Below are positions 7,991-16,081 of a stretch of DNA of 36,587 bases, one piece after another. The position numbers and the translations under genes are program-made. The notes under the pieces are model-generated. The model was not told the origin of the DNA and searched no databases. It saw only the letters and a program-made list of their open reading frames with translations. Every line of letters begins with the position of its first letter. The first letter of the stretch is position 1. The stretch lies in NCBI GenBank assembly GCA_041591895.1, contig JBFHRE010000008.1, forward strand, positions 1 to 36,587, written 5' to 3'. This DNA comes from JBFHRE01 sp041591895 (GTDB lineage: Bacteria; Actinomycetota; Acidimicrobiia; Spongiisociales; ZC4RG35).

Positions 7991-10405
7991 TCAGCCGGCG
8001 GCAGTGACCGTCACCTTCGGGTTCGAGCCGAGACCGGGGACATCGCGCTGATTCAGCGGCACGTAGACGACACCCGGCAGGAGCGAGCCATCCAAACGCA
8101 CCGGGAGATCGACCGAGGCGGTCCCGGTCGCGACCGTGGCGGTCGCCCCCTCTGCGAGACCGAGACGGCCGGCGTCTTCAGGGTTCAATGCCACGGATCC
8201 CCCCGGCGCCAGCGGCTTGAGGGACGGAGAGTGCTGCATCAGGACGCCGTCGTCGTACATGACCCGGGCCGAGTGGAGTACTAGATCGGAGGTCATCTCG
8301 GGGACGGTCGTCGCCACCGGAATGTGCTGAATGGGCGAACCGGCTTCCCCATGCGGCGCCACGACCCCGTCGCGCTCGTCCCAGTCGAGCAGGTCCCAGC
8401 TGAGACCCTCGTAGGCCGGGGCCACGTGGGCGATCTCCTTGAAGATCTCGGCGCCGGAGTGGAGACCGAGATCGTGACCCATCCACCGGGCGATGTCGTC
8501 GATGATCGACCAGTCGGGCCGAGACTGACCCGGACCGGGCACGATCCGGTTGACCTTCTGCACCCTTCCCTCGACGTTGGTGACGGTGCCTTCCTTCTCG
8601 GCAAAACCCTCGGCGGGGAGGACGACATCGGCCAAGGCATGGGAGTCGTTGAGGAACAGGTCGATCGAGACCACGAATCCGGCGGACTCGAGGCCTTGGC
8701 GAGCGGCCTCACCATCCGGCATGTCTCGCACGGGATCGGAACCGGCGAGGACGATCGCAGCGACCTCACCCGACCCGGCGGCGGCGAGGATGGCGGCGGC
8801 CCCCCGTCCCGGCTTCGAGTCCATTTCGCCCCAGGCCTCGAGCAGGTTGGCGCATCCGATCCCCGAGACGGACGCCCGGCCCGGCAGCAGGGTGGGCGCG
8901 AGCCCCATGTCGAGCGCTCCATAGACGTTCGAACGCCGGGCCAGCGGCAGGAGCTTGGCGTCGGGCAAGGTGCGGGCGAACGCCGCCACCGCCTCGGCCA
9001 ACCGCGGATCCTCGGTGAGGCCGGTCCGACCAACGAGGGCGACCACCGGCCCCTCGGCCAAGGCCGCCGAAACCTCGGGGTGTTCGCCGGCGGTGATCTC
9101 CGCCAGAAGCGACGAGCCGGACCCCGGCTTGTACGTGAGCTTGTGGGCAGCACGATCGTCGAGACCAGTGGCTCGCGGGTGGACGACCACCAGCTTGGCG
9201 CCGAGTTCCTGGGCGGCCCGGCGGACCCGGAGATAGAGCGTGGGGTGCTCCTCTTTCAGGTCGGGACCCCACACGAGGATCGCCTTCGCCCGTTCGAGGT
9301 CGTCGATACGGGCCCGATCGACCGTCGCCGCCAGGAACTGGGGGTCGAGACCGTCGTCGAGTTGGGCATCGACGTCGTTCGAGCCGAAGACGACTCGCAT
9401 GAACTTGGAGAGGGCGTAGGCGTCTTCGTTCGTCCCCCGCGCTCCGCCGATCGCAGCCACCGACCCCTTGTCCCGCGCCTCACCCAGCCGAGCGGCCACC
9501 ACTTCCAGGGCCGCCGACCAGGTGGACTCCTGGAGCACCCCGGCTTCGTTGCGCACGAGGGGAACCGTCAGGCGGTCGGGCGAGTTGAGGTACTCGAAGC
9601 CGAACCGGCACTTGTCCGAAAGCCAACCGTGGTTGGTGGCATCGGAGTCGACCCCGACGAACCGCAGGACCTCGTTCTGGCTGGCATGGATCGCGATCCG
9701 ATCGCCGGACGAGCAATGGGCGCAAGTGGACTCGACCATCTGGAGATCCCAGGGCCGGGCCCGGAACCGGTAGGCAGTCGCGGTGAGCGCTCCAACCGGG
9801 CAGATCTGCACGGTGTTGCCCGAGAAGTACGACGAGAACGGCAGGTCGGGGAAGGTATTGACCTGGGTGGCATTGCCGCGGTCCTTGAACTCGATCAGCG
9901 GATCACCCGAGATCTCATCCGAGAACCGGGTGCAGCGTGCGCACAGGATGCACCGTTCGCGGTCGAGCAGCACCAGATCCGAGATGGGGATCGGCTTCTC
10001 GTAGTGCCGCTTCTCCTCCACGAACCGGGACTCGCCGGGTCCGTATGCCATCGCCTGGTCCTGCAGTGGGCACTCCCCGCCTTTGTCGCACACCGGACAG
10101 TCGAGCGGATGGTTTGCGAGGAGGAACTCGAGGATCCCCTCCTGAGCCTTCTTCACTGCGGGGTTCTTGGTGTCGACCACCATGCCGTCGGCGACGGGGT
10201 TGGTGCACGCCGTCACCATCAGCGGCCCCCGCGGCGTCTCGATCTCCACGAGACACATCCGGCACATCCCGACGGGATTCATTCGTGGGTGCCAGCAGAA
10301 CCTGGGGATGTACGTGCCGTTGTCCTGGGCGGCCTGGATGATCAGCTCGCCCTTGCGGACCTCGTAGTCCTGGCCGTCGACCTTGATGGTGACGAGTTCG
10401 CTCAC
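7991..10405 (-). CDS. nuoG: NADH-quinone oxidoreductase subunit G
   Basis: NuoG is the largest peripheral subunit of complex I and carries several iron-sulfur clusters. Visible ligands are C37/C48/C51/C67 for the [2Fe-2S] N1b, H99/C103/C106/C112 (HPLDCPVC, GGEC) for N5, and C152/C155/C158/C202 for N4. The molybdopterin-oxidoreductase-like region carries the site of the extra N7 cluster in some bacteria. Here C228 and C231 are kept, but positions 235 and 263 are Asp and Ser, with a cysteine displaced to 266. N7 is therefore probably altered or absent. The 804-residue length fits the actinobacterial family. The gene follows nuoF after 28 bases and is the last gene of the EFG block. Confidence 0.96.
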   Translation of the reverse strand: MSELVTIKVDGQDYEVRKGELIIQAAQDNGTYIPRFCWHPRMNPVGMCRMCLVEIETPRGPLMVTACTNPVADGMVVDTKNPAVKKAQEGILEFLLANHPLDCPVCDKGGECPLQDQAMAYGPGESRFVEEKRHYEKPIPISDLVLLDRERCILCARCTRFSDEISGDPLIEFKDRGNATQVNTFPDLPFSSYFSGNTVQICPVGALTATAYRFRARPWDLQMVESTCAHCSSGDRIAIHASQNEVLRFVGVDSDATNHGWLSDKCRFGFEYLNSPDRLTVPLVRNEAGVLQESTWSAALEVVAARLGEARDKGSVAAIGGARGTNEDAYALSKFMRVVFGSNDVDAQLDDGLDPQFLAATVDRARIDDLERAKAILVWGPDLKEEHPTLYLRVRRAAQELGAKLVVVHPRATGLDDRAAHKLTYKPGSGSSLLAEITAGEHPEVSAALAEGPVVALVGRTGLTEDPRLAEAVAAFARTLPDAKLLPLARRSNVYGALDMGLAPTLLPGRASVSGIGCANLLEAWGEMDSKPGRGAAAILAAAGSGEVAAIVLAGSDPVRDMPDGEAARQGLESAGFVVSIDLFLNDSHALADVVLPAEGFAEKEGTVTNVEGRVQKVNRIVPGPGQSRPDWSIIDDIARWMGHDLGLHSGAEIFKEIAHVAPAYEGLSWDLLDWDERDGVVAPHGEAGSPIQHIPVATTVPEMTSDLVLHSARVMYDDGVLMQHSPSLKPLAPGGSVALNPEDAGRLGLAEGATATVATGTASVDLPVRLDGSLLPGVVYVPLNQRDVPGLGSNPKVTVTAAG

Positions 10406-10433
10406 GACCGCTCTCCCCTGCTCACCGCCGGCA

Positions 10434-11741
10434 TCAGTGGCTCTTTCCGATCGGACAGCCGCCGCCGTGGATGTGTGCCATGACCTCGTCCTTGAAATAC
10501 TTGGTGATCGAGATGATCGGTGACACCGCCGAAGGCCCGAGCGGGCAGATGGTGGTCATCTTCGGCGGCCAGGCGAGTCCGACCGAGATGTTGTCCGACA
10601 CGTCGAGCAGCACGTCGACATCGTTGGGTCGGCCGTGTCCGGATTCGATCCGCTTCAGGATCATCTCGAGCCAGGTGGTCCCTTCTCGACACGGGGTGCA
10701 CTGCCCGCATGACTCGTGTGAGAAGAACCGCACGATCCTCTCCGCCGCCTGCACGACGCAGGTGGTCTCGTCCATGACCACGACCGCCCCTGAGCCCAGC
10801 ATCGAGCCGGCTCGACCGGTGGCGTCCTTGGTGATCTCGAGGTCGAGGTGGTCCTCGGGCACGAACCAGGGCGCCGAGGCGCCGCCCGGAATCCAGGTCT
10901 TGAGCTTCTTTCCGTCCCTGATTCCGCCGGCGATGTCGAAGATCAGCTCGCGCCAGGTGATGCCGTGGGGCAATTCGTAGTTTCCGGGCTTGACCACATG
11001 GCCGGAGACGGAGAAGAGGAACGTCCCGGTGTCGGCCTCGTGACCGAGAGCCTTGTATGCGTCCACGCCCATCGAGAGGATGTGCGGCAGATTGGCCACC
11101 GTTTCGACGTTGTTGACGATGGTCGGCTGCATGTACAGACCCTTGGCCGCCGGGAAATAGGGCGGTTTGAGGCGCGGCTCGCCCCGTCGACCCTCCAGCG
11201 AGTTGATGAGCGCCGTCTCCTCACCGCAGATGTACGCCCCCCCGCCGAGATGGACGGTGACCTCGAGGTCGTAATCGGTCCCGAAGATGCCTTTGCCGAG
11301 GAACCCCTTCGCATAGGCCTCGTCCACGGCCCGCTGCAGCCGGCGAGCCGGTTTCGGGTACTCCCCGCGGATGTAGACGAAGGCGTGGTGAACCTCGTTG
11401 GCGACGGCGGTGATGATGATCCCCTCGACGACCGAGTGGGGGTCGCGCTCGAGAAGCTGACGGTCTTTGAACGTCCCCGGTTCCGACTCGTCCCCGTTGA
11501 TCACGAGGTAGGCGGGTTTGGGCGGCGCCAGGAACGACCACTTCATACCGGCCGAGAAGGCGGCGCCGCCTCGACCGAGCAAGCCGGAGTTCTTGACCAG
11601 TTCGACCAGCGCATCCCGGCCCAAGGTCATCGCTCCCCTGGCCTGCTCATAACCGCCGTCCGCCTGATAACGCTCGATCGTGTGCGAGTCGGTCGGATGG
11701 TCGAACATCCGCTTGGTGATGACCCGGGGGTGCGCCGTCAT
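10434..11741 (-). CDS. nuoF: NADH-quinone oxidoreductase subunit F (FMN, NADH, [4Fe-4S] N3)
   Basis: NuoF is the NADH dehydrogenase subunit of complex I. It contains the NADH/FMN glycine loop GLLGRGGAAFSAGMKW (53-68), the FMN-site segment GAYICGEETALINSLEG, and the N3 cluster ligands C345/C348/C351 (ESCGQCTPCREGT) with C399 (TTICPLGPSA). The 435-residue length is normal. The ATG overlaps the nuoE stop (ATGA). The C-terminus ends GGGCPIGKSH. All residues expected for function are present. Confidence 0.97.
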   Translation of the reverse strand: MTAHPRVITKRMFDHPTDSHTIERYQADGGYEQARGAMTLGRDALVELVKNSGLLGRGGAAFSAGMKWSFLAPPKPAYLVINGDESEPGTFKDRQLLERDPHSVVEGIIITAVANEVHHAFVYIRGEYPKPARRLQRAVDEAYAKGFLGKGIFGTDYDLEVTVHLGGGAYICGEETALINSLEGRRGEPRLKPPYFPAAKGLYMQPTIVNNVETVANLPHILSMGVDAYKALGHEADTGTFLFSVSGHVVKPGNYELPHGITWRELIFDIAGGIRDGKKLKTWIPGGASAPWFVPEDHLDLEITKDATGRAGSMLGSGAVVVMDETTCVVQAAERIVRFFSHESCGQCTPCREGTTWLEMILKRIESGHGRPNDVDVLLDVSDNISVGLAWPPKMTTICPLGPSAVSPIISITKYFKDEVMAHIHGGGCPIGKSH

Positions 11742-12358
11742 CGCCCGTCACTCCGGGCGGTGCCATATTTCTCGAACGCCGGCACCGGTCCGATCGCACC
11801 CGTGTTCTCGGCCACGGCCCAATCGAAGCTGGTCCGGCCGCCGAACAGGGACTGCATCTCGTCGGCCGTCACGACATCCGGCCGACCGGCTCTCAGCCAG
11901 TTCACGAGCTCCCGGGCCTTCTCCGGCGTCACACCCTCGATCAGCTCGTAGTTGACCTGGACGGCCGGCGCCCCTCCGCAGGCCCCGAGACACTCGGCGT
12001 GTTCGACCGAGATGACGCCTTCGGCGTCGGTCTCACCATGGGGTACCCCGCTCTCGTCCTCGAGTGCATGGAGCACGTCGTCGGAACCGAGCAGCATGCA
12101 CGAGATCGAGGTGCAGCAAGAGATCAGGTACCTCCCGGTGGGCTCCCGCTTGTACATCGTGTAGAACGACGCCACCGACTGAACCTGGGCCGGAGTGATG
12201 CCCGTCCACTCGGCGACCTCGGCCATGCCCTCGTCTGTGAGCCAGCCGTCTTCCGCCATGGCCAGATAGAGGAGCGGCATCACCGCCGAGCGCTTCTCCG
12301 GGTAGCGGGCGATGATCTCTCGGGCGGTCTCTTGTGTGGCTTGCGACCAGCGGCTCAT
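11738..12358 (-). CDS. nuoE: NADH-quinone oxidoreductase subunit E ([2Fe-2S] N1a)
   Basis: NuoE is the thioredoxin-like [2Fe-2S] subunit next to NuoF. The four ligands are C82-x4-C87 (CTSISC) and C123-x3-C127 (CLGAC), counted from the ATG at 12358. I chose this start because MSRWSQATQETAREIIARYP resembles family N-termini. An in-frame GTG at 12406 would add 16 residues and begins ten bases after the upstream gene's stop; neither start has a good ribosome-binding site. The product is 206 residues, with a C-terminal extension of about 45 residues beyond the cluster domain. It is the first gene of the EFG block. Confidence 0.94.
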   Translation of the reverse strand: MSRWSQATQETAREIIARYPEKRSAVMPLLYLAMAEDGWLTDEGMAEVAEWTGITPAQVQSVASFYTMYKREPTGRYLISCCTSISCMLLGSDDVLHALEDESGVPHGETDAEGVISVEHAECLGACGGAPAVQVNYELIEGVTPEKARELVNWLRAGRPDVVTADEMQSLFGGRTSFDWAVAENTGAIGPVPAFEKYGTARSDGR

Positions 12359-12415
12359 CGAGGGGGCAGCATAGGTTGCAGCGGCGCGGTGATCGAAACC
12401 GGACACGTCCCGGCT

Positions 12416-12784
12416 CTAGAGATCGAATCGTCGGTTGAGAGCGGCAAAGACTGCCCGGATGGTCGCCTTGCCGTCGTCTTCGTGCGGTCGCAGATATGCC
12501 GACCCGACGACCGGCTCCAGCATCTTCTGGTCATGGATCACGGCGGTGACGAAGCGGATCCCGTCGAGCTGTCCGGTCACGACTCCGACAAACTCAGACT
12601 CGCGCCGCACGGTGGAGGCGTTTCGGGCTGCGTTGAGAGCCGCTCTGGCGACGACCTCGAGCCGATCGGTCCGGGAACCTTCGGCGGTGCCGACCACCTC
12701 GGTGCCGTCGGATTCGACCACCACACCCACCTGGAGCTGGTCGCCGTCGATCGTCTCGTCGAACATCGAGAGGGTGGTCCGCAT
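12416..12784 (-). CDS. Small conserved-looking protein of unknown function
   Basis: This 122-residue soluble protein starts MRTTLSMFDETIDGDQLQVG and ends in an LNRRFDL tail. It has a regular alternation of strands and helices: a central helix VVARAALNAARNAS, then strand-like EFVGVVTGQ and RFVTAVIH. It has no cysteine clusters, membrane helix or signal peptide. The codon use and strand match the nuo genes, and it ends 57 bases upstream of nuoE, so it is probably co-transcribed with nuoEFG. I do not recognise the family. Divergent from it, the LLM gene starts 82 bases away, leaving a short shared promoter region. Confidence 0.65.
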   Translation of the reverse strand: MRTTLSMFDETIDGDQLQVGVVVESDGTEVVGTAEGSRTDRLEVVARAALNAARNASTVRRESEFVGVVTGQLDGIRFVTAVIHDQKMLEPVVGSAYLRPHEDDGKATIRAVFAALNRRFDL

Positions 12785-12865
12785 CGGGGAAGACTACCGA
12801 TGCGGACGCGACCGAACGGGACATTCGGACGTCGGAGATCGAGCCCGGAAGATAGGCTCCCGGAC

Positions 12866-13756
12866 GTGAAAGTCGGCGTCCAGCTCCCCGAGGTCGAACG
12901 TGAGGTCGGGTGGCCCGAGCTGAGAGAAATGGCGCTTCTCGCCGAGGAAGCGCACTACGACTCGGTCTGGCTCGGGGACCATCTCCTGTACCGGGACTCT
13001 CACGGGGTGGAAGGCGCCCAGGGACCCTGGGAGGCCTGGTCGATCCTGTCGGCGATCGCGGCCGTCACTCACCGGATCCAGATCGGTCCGCTCGTCGCCG
13101 CCACCGCGTTTCACTCGCCGGCGCTGCTGGCCAAAAAGGCCGCCACCGTCGACGAGATCTCCCATGGGAGGTTGGTGCTCGGCTTGGGGGCCGGATGGAA
13201 CCGGGTGGAGTTCGACGCATTCGGCTTCCCCTATGACCGGCGCGTCGATCGATTTGCCGAGGCGTTCGAGATCGTCCGCCGGCTCCTGGCCGGAGAGACG
13301 TTCGACTTCGACGGCGAGTTCCACCGGCTGATCGGAGCCGAGCTCCAGCCTCGGCCGCCGTCGGGCGGTCCCCCGATCATGATCGGGTCCAACGGACCAC
13401 GCATGCTGGCCATCGCCCTTCCCTACGCCGCATCATGGAACACGTGGTACCACGACTACGACAACGACCCGGAGCGGCTGCCGGAGCTCTTCGACCAGAT
13501 TCGGGCCACGGCGATGGCGGCGGGGAGAGATCCCGAAACCCTGGAGCTGACGGCGGCCACGCTGGTTCAGTTCGGTGAAGCTCCCCAGAGGCGCGACGCG
13601 GAGAATGCGGTGGCCGGAGTCGATCTCGTCCCCCATCTCCGGGCGCTGTCCGCCTCCGGACTCGATCACGCCCAACTGGTCCTGGACCCGATCACCCTGG
13701 AGACGATCGAGCGGGCGGGGGTGGCGATCGCGGCTTTTCGAGAGCTGGACGGGTGA
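12866..13756 (+). CDS. LLM-class (F420-dependent type) flavin oxidoreductase
   Basis: The 296-residue product is a luciferase-like TIM barrel. It begins VKVGVQLPEVEREVGWPELR and shows EEAHYDSVWLGDHLLYRD, then AAVTHRIQIGPLVAATAFHSPALLAKKAATVDEISHGRLVLGLGAGWN in pieces typical of F420-dependent LLM enzymes (the GLGAGW motif precedes EFDAFGFPYDRR). The cofactor is F420 or FMN; F420 is favoured by the actinobacterial setting. The substrate is unknown. I chose the GTG at 12866; the long open frame upstream runs through antisense nuoE and is a shadow. The stop overlaps the methyltransferase start by four bases (GTGA). Confidence 0.88.
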   Translation: MKVGVQLPEVEREVGWPELREMALLAEEAHYDSVWLGDHLLYRDSHGVEGAQGPWEAWSILSAIAAVTHRIQIGPLVAATAFHSPALLAKKAATVDEISHGRLVLGLGAGWNRVEFDAFGFPYDRRVDRFAEAFEIVRRLLAGETFDFDGEFHRLIGAELQPRPPSGGPPIMIGSNGPRMLAIALPYAASWNTWYHDYDNDPERLPELFDQIRATAMAAGRDPETLELTAATLVQFGEAPQRRDAENAVAGVDLVPHLRALSASGLDHAQLVLDPITLETIERAGVAIAAFRELDG

Positions 13757-14349
13757 AGCCTGACCCGGGGTTCATTGCGGAGGCCGTGGCCCTCGAGAAC
13801 CTCTACCTCGCGACCGACGACCCCGAGAAACAGAGCGGGTATTCCGGCGGACGGGAACGCTGGATCGCCGAACGTTCCCCGATCGGAAGGGCGATCGACC
13901 GCGACGGGAGCTTCCTGGATGTCGGCTGTGCCAACGGCAGACTGCTCGAGGACCTGATCGGATGGGCTGCCGACCGCGGGTTTCGGATCGAGCCGCACGG
14001 GATTGACATCGGGCCCGGCCTCGTCGAGGCCGCCAAGCAGCGGCTCCCGGACTGGAGCAGCAACCTAACGGTCGCCGACGCCTGGGAGTGGAACGCCGCC
14101 CGCCGGTACACCTACGTCTATTCGCTCCTCGACACCGCTCCCGATGACATGCTGGGCGCCTGGATCCACCGGCTCGCCGGCTGGGTCGAATCGGGCGGTC
14201 GGTTGATCCTCGGTGCGTACGGCTCCCGGTCCAGAGCGATCGACCCACCCGATCCAGCCCCGCACCTGACAGCAGCCGGGTTGACGGTAGAGGGGACCGC
14301 CACCGGCGGAGAACCGGTCACGGCGCGTTACGCCTGGGTGGACCTGTAA
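13753..14349 (+). CDS. Class I SAM-dependent methyltransferase
   Basis: The product has 198 residues with the SAM-binding motif I FLDVGCANGRLLEDL (about 53-67) and an acidic second strand ending at HGIDIGPGLVEAAKQRLP, followed by WEWNAARRYTYVYSLLDTAP in the motif IV area. The substrate is unknown. It starts with GTG inside the stop of the LLM gene, so the two are translationally coupled. Both are on the strand opposite to the nuo genes around them. A heptamer array begins directly after its stop (14351). Confidence 0.82.
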   Translation: MKPDPGFIAEAVALENLYLATDDPEKQSGYSGGRERWIAERSPIGRAIDRDGSFLDVGCANGRLLEDLIGWAADRGFRIEPHGIDIGPGLVEAAKQRLPDWSSNLTVADAWEWNAARRYTYVYSLLDTAPDDMLGAWIHRLAGWVESGGRLILGAYGSRSRAIDPPDPAPHLTAAGLTVEGTATGGEPVTARYAWVDL

Positions 14350-14350
14350 C

Positions 14351-14385
14351 CGTCGACCGTCGACCGTCATGCGTCATCCGGCAGA
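14351..14385. repeat. Heptamer array, short copy (5 units)
   Basis: Five consecutive seven-base units start two bases after the methyltransferase stop: CGTCGAC, CGTCGAC, CGTCATG, CGTCATC, CGGCAGA. Units have the form CGTCNNN passing into CGGCNNN. The 18-base stretch at 14364-14381 recurs with one mismatch at 16004-16021 inside the longer array on the far side of the orphan membrane gene. Confidence 0.8.
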
Positions 14386-14567
14386 CGGGGGATCTCCGCG
14401 TTGGCTGAGAGGAGCAACCGCAGGCCGCAGCAATACTCGGGACCGCATGAAATCCCCAGCCATGCGACGGGAGGACCGCTTCCCACATGCTCCGTTGGGG
14501 GGGGGAGTGCACCGAGGAGGACGCAGGGTGGCCGAATCCCCCGGGACGTGACACGGGCCCCGAGCGG
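14386..14567. other. Non-coding stretch between methyltransferase and membrane gene
   Basis: Convergent genes end on either side. I see no convincing gene. A six-pair hairpin CGCATG (14444-14449) / CATGCG (14461-14466) with an 11-base loop is present, and there is a run of nine G near 14498-14506. Short open frames here have arginine/proline-rich shadow composition. No T-run terminator is visible. Confidence 0.4.
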
Positions 14568-15734
14568 TCAACGCTCCCTCACCCAGAATCCAAGTGATGC
14601 CGGCGACATCGTCTCGGCGGCCACACTCACCAGGTCAGCAGTCAGCAGATCGATATCCATCGCTCGGCGAAGACGACCAGAAAGCTCCGCTACGACGGCC
14701 TCCGCGTCGTAGCGCGACCGGTAGAAACGCCGGTCCACCCAACGCAGGACTGTCCGCCGAACCGGGTTGAACAGCGCCGCCGCCACCAGTGTCCCACCCG
14801 CGACGAACACCTGAGAGCCACCTGTCGTCAGACGTGAAGGGAGCCAGACCGCAGCCGCCACGTAGACCAGAGCAAGCACGCCCACCACTACCAGGTAGCC
14901 GACCGTCCGAGAGACGATCCGGTCAATCTCATACAGGCGATACTTCAGGATGGCCACCGCCCCGCTGACCGGCACCGCCAGGGCCGTTGCGCCGTACATC
15001 AGGTCCGTGATCGGTCCAGGTAGGAGACTGGAGAGGCCTTCGAAGCCGCTGACGACAAGCCACGCCACCGATACCAGGACCGCAAACAGGAACCACTTCA
15101 GCTGCTTGCGCTCGACGCCACGAGACCGCGCGTATCGAACCGCGAGGGAGAGGGCCGACCCTGCAAGGAACACGACCAACGCAGGCAGGAACACGTGTGA
15201 GAGGGCTCCGTATTCCGGGTTGGACACCCAGCGAACTCCGATGGGGTTGTCCACGAATCGAAGACACCTTCCGTCATCCAAACCCGAGGTTTCATCACAT
15301 AGGCGACCCGAAAACACGTACCCGAACAAGCCGACGGTCAAGACTGCATACCCGGTCCATTCGATCAGGCGCCAACGAGTCGTCGGCACCCGGCCGGAGG
15401 GAAACAAGAGCATCACGAATCCGCCGAGACAGATCCACGACAGCCAGAGTCCTCCACCGAGGGCATCCCCCAGCACGTGACCCTTGTCCGACAGCAAGCC
15501 TGCCATGCCCGACAGGATCAATGAGTAGCTGGTGACGACAAATAGCCAGCCGATTCGATGCCCGGGCAGGCGCCTGAGGATCAAGGCACCCAACGAGCTG
15601 TAGGCGACGGCCGTGAGCAATAGCAGCGCTCCCTCGGCCAGGCCGCCGGAGCCGGCCCGCCAAGCCACGAATGCAAAGACCGTCGGAACGAGGATGCCGC
15701 CCCAAAAAATGAGGGCGAACAGAGATCGGGCCAT
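14568..15734 (-). CDS. Multi-pass membrane protein resembling the sensor half of histidine kinases, without a kinase domain
   Basis: The 388-residue product has about eight hydrophobic helices (from LFALIFWGGILVPTVFAFV to VGYLVVVGVLALVYVAAAVW) followed by a helix-rich cytoplasmic tail. The tail reads NPVRRTVLRWVDRRFYRSRYD and then LRRAMDIDLLTADLVSVAAE, a sequence that in many actinobacterial and Chloroflexi sensor kinases connects the membrane part to GAF and kinase domains. Here the protein ends about 20 residues later (FWVRER). The start at 15734 has AGGAG seven bases upstream; upstream extension of the frame to 16010 is not membrane-like and lies in a repeat region. No kinase gene is adjacent. 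It could be an orphan receptor or a remnant. Confidence 0.75.
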   Translation of the reverse strand: MARSLFALIFWGGILVPTVFAFVAWRAGSGGLAEGALLLLTAVAYSSLGALILRRLPGHRIGWLFVVTSYSLILSGMAGLLSDKGHVLGDALGGGLWLSWICLGGFVMLLFPSGRVPTTRWRLIEWTGYAVLTVGLFGYVFSGRLCDETSGLDDGRCLRFVDNPIGVRWVSNPEYGALSHVFLPALVVFLAGSALSLAVRYARSRGVERKQLKWFLFAVLVSVAWLVVSGFEGLSSLLPGPITDLMYGATALAVPVSGAVAILKYRLYEIDRIVSRTVGYLVVVGVLALVYVAAAVWLPSRLTTGGSQVFVAGGTLVAAALFNPVRRTVLRWVDRRFYRSRYDAEAVVAELSGRLRRAMDIDLLTADLVSVAAETMSPASLGFWVRER

Positions 15735-15976
15735 CAAGGTTCTCCTACCGGCGCCCGGGTTCGGACTCGACACGATCATTGTCTTGGCCGTCTCTCCTTG
15801 GCGCCGGCTGGTCACCCTCGTCGTGAGAAGGTGACCATCGTCGAAGACCGTCACGCCTTCGTTACGGAAGTCAGCCGGGCGGTCCGCAACAGGGCCCGTC
15901 CCTAGCTCTAACCACTGAAGACGCCGGCTGGTTCTGGGGACTGGCCGCGCTCGACTCAGCGGCGCCCGACCCACAC
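15735..15976. other. Upstream region of the orphan membrane gene
   Basis: Together with the following array this makes a 344-base gap without a gene. The part nearest 15735 holds the ribosome-binding site of the membrane gene (TAGGAG) and must contain its promoter. I see no clear boxes. The open frame that crosses it is a continuation of the membrane gene frame with no recognisable content. Confidence 0.4.
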
Positions 15977-16081
15977 CGTCGACAGTCAACCGTCCAGCGT
16001 CAACCGTCATGCGTCACCCGGCCACCGGCTTCCAGCTACCGGCAGGAAGCTGGCGACTGGAATCTGGCGACTGGTGGCTCA
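15977..16081. repeat. Heptamer array, long copy (15 units), overlapping the stop of the glutamate dehydrogenase gene
   Basis: Fifteen exact seven-base steps cover 105 bases. Units change gradually from CGTCNNN (15977-16018), through CGGCNNN/CAGCNNN (16019-16046), to NNNCTGG (16047-16074); the last unit contains the TGA of the dehydrogenase gene. The two ends are roughly complementary. CCAGCT (16032-16037) pairs with AGCTGG (16048-16053) over a ten-base loop, so it may form a hairpin and end transcription of the dehydrogenase. Three units equal 21 bases, about two DNA helical turns. Confidence 0.75.

Noticed and set aside
8324..10483. Very long open frame antisense to nuoG
   Set aside because: A GC-rich codon shadow. 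It lacks family motifs and domain structure, while the opposite strand encodes NuoG with all expected cluster motifs.
11999..12865. Upstream extension of the LLM oxidoreductase frame
   Set aside because: It runs antisense through nuoE and the small unknown gene. The family N-terminus begins at 12866.
14403..14412. GGCTGAGAGG resembles the core of a TPP riboswitch
   Set aside because: The remaining conserved TPP elements are missing, and the site lies downstream of convergent genes rather than before one.
14351..16081. Repeat arrays considered as CRISPR or insertion-sequence ends
   Set aside because: Units are 7 bases with no spacers, and no transposase, cas gene or clear terminal inverted repeats with target duplication are present.
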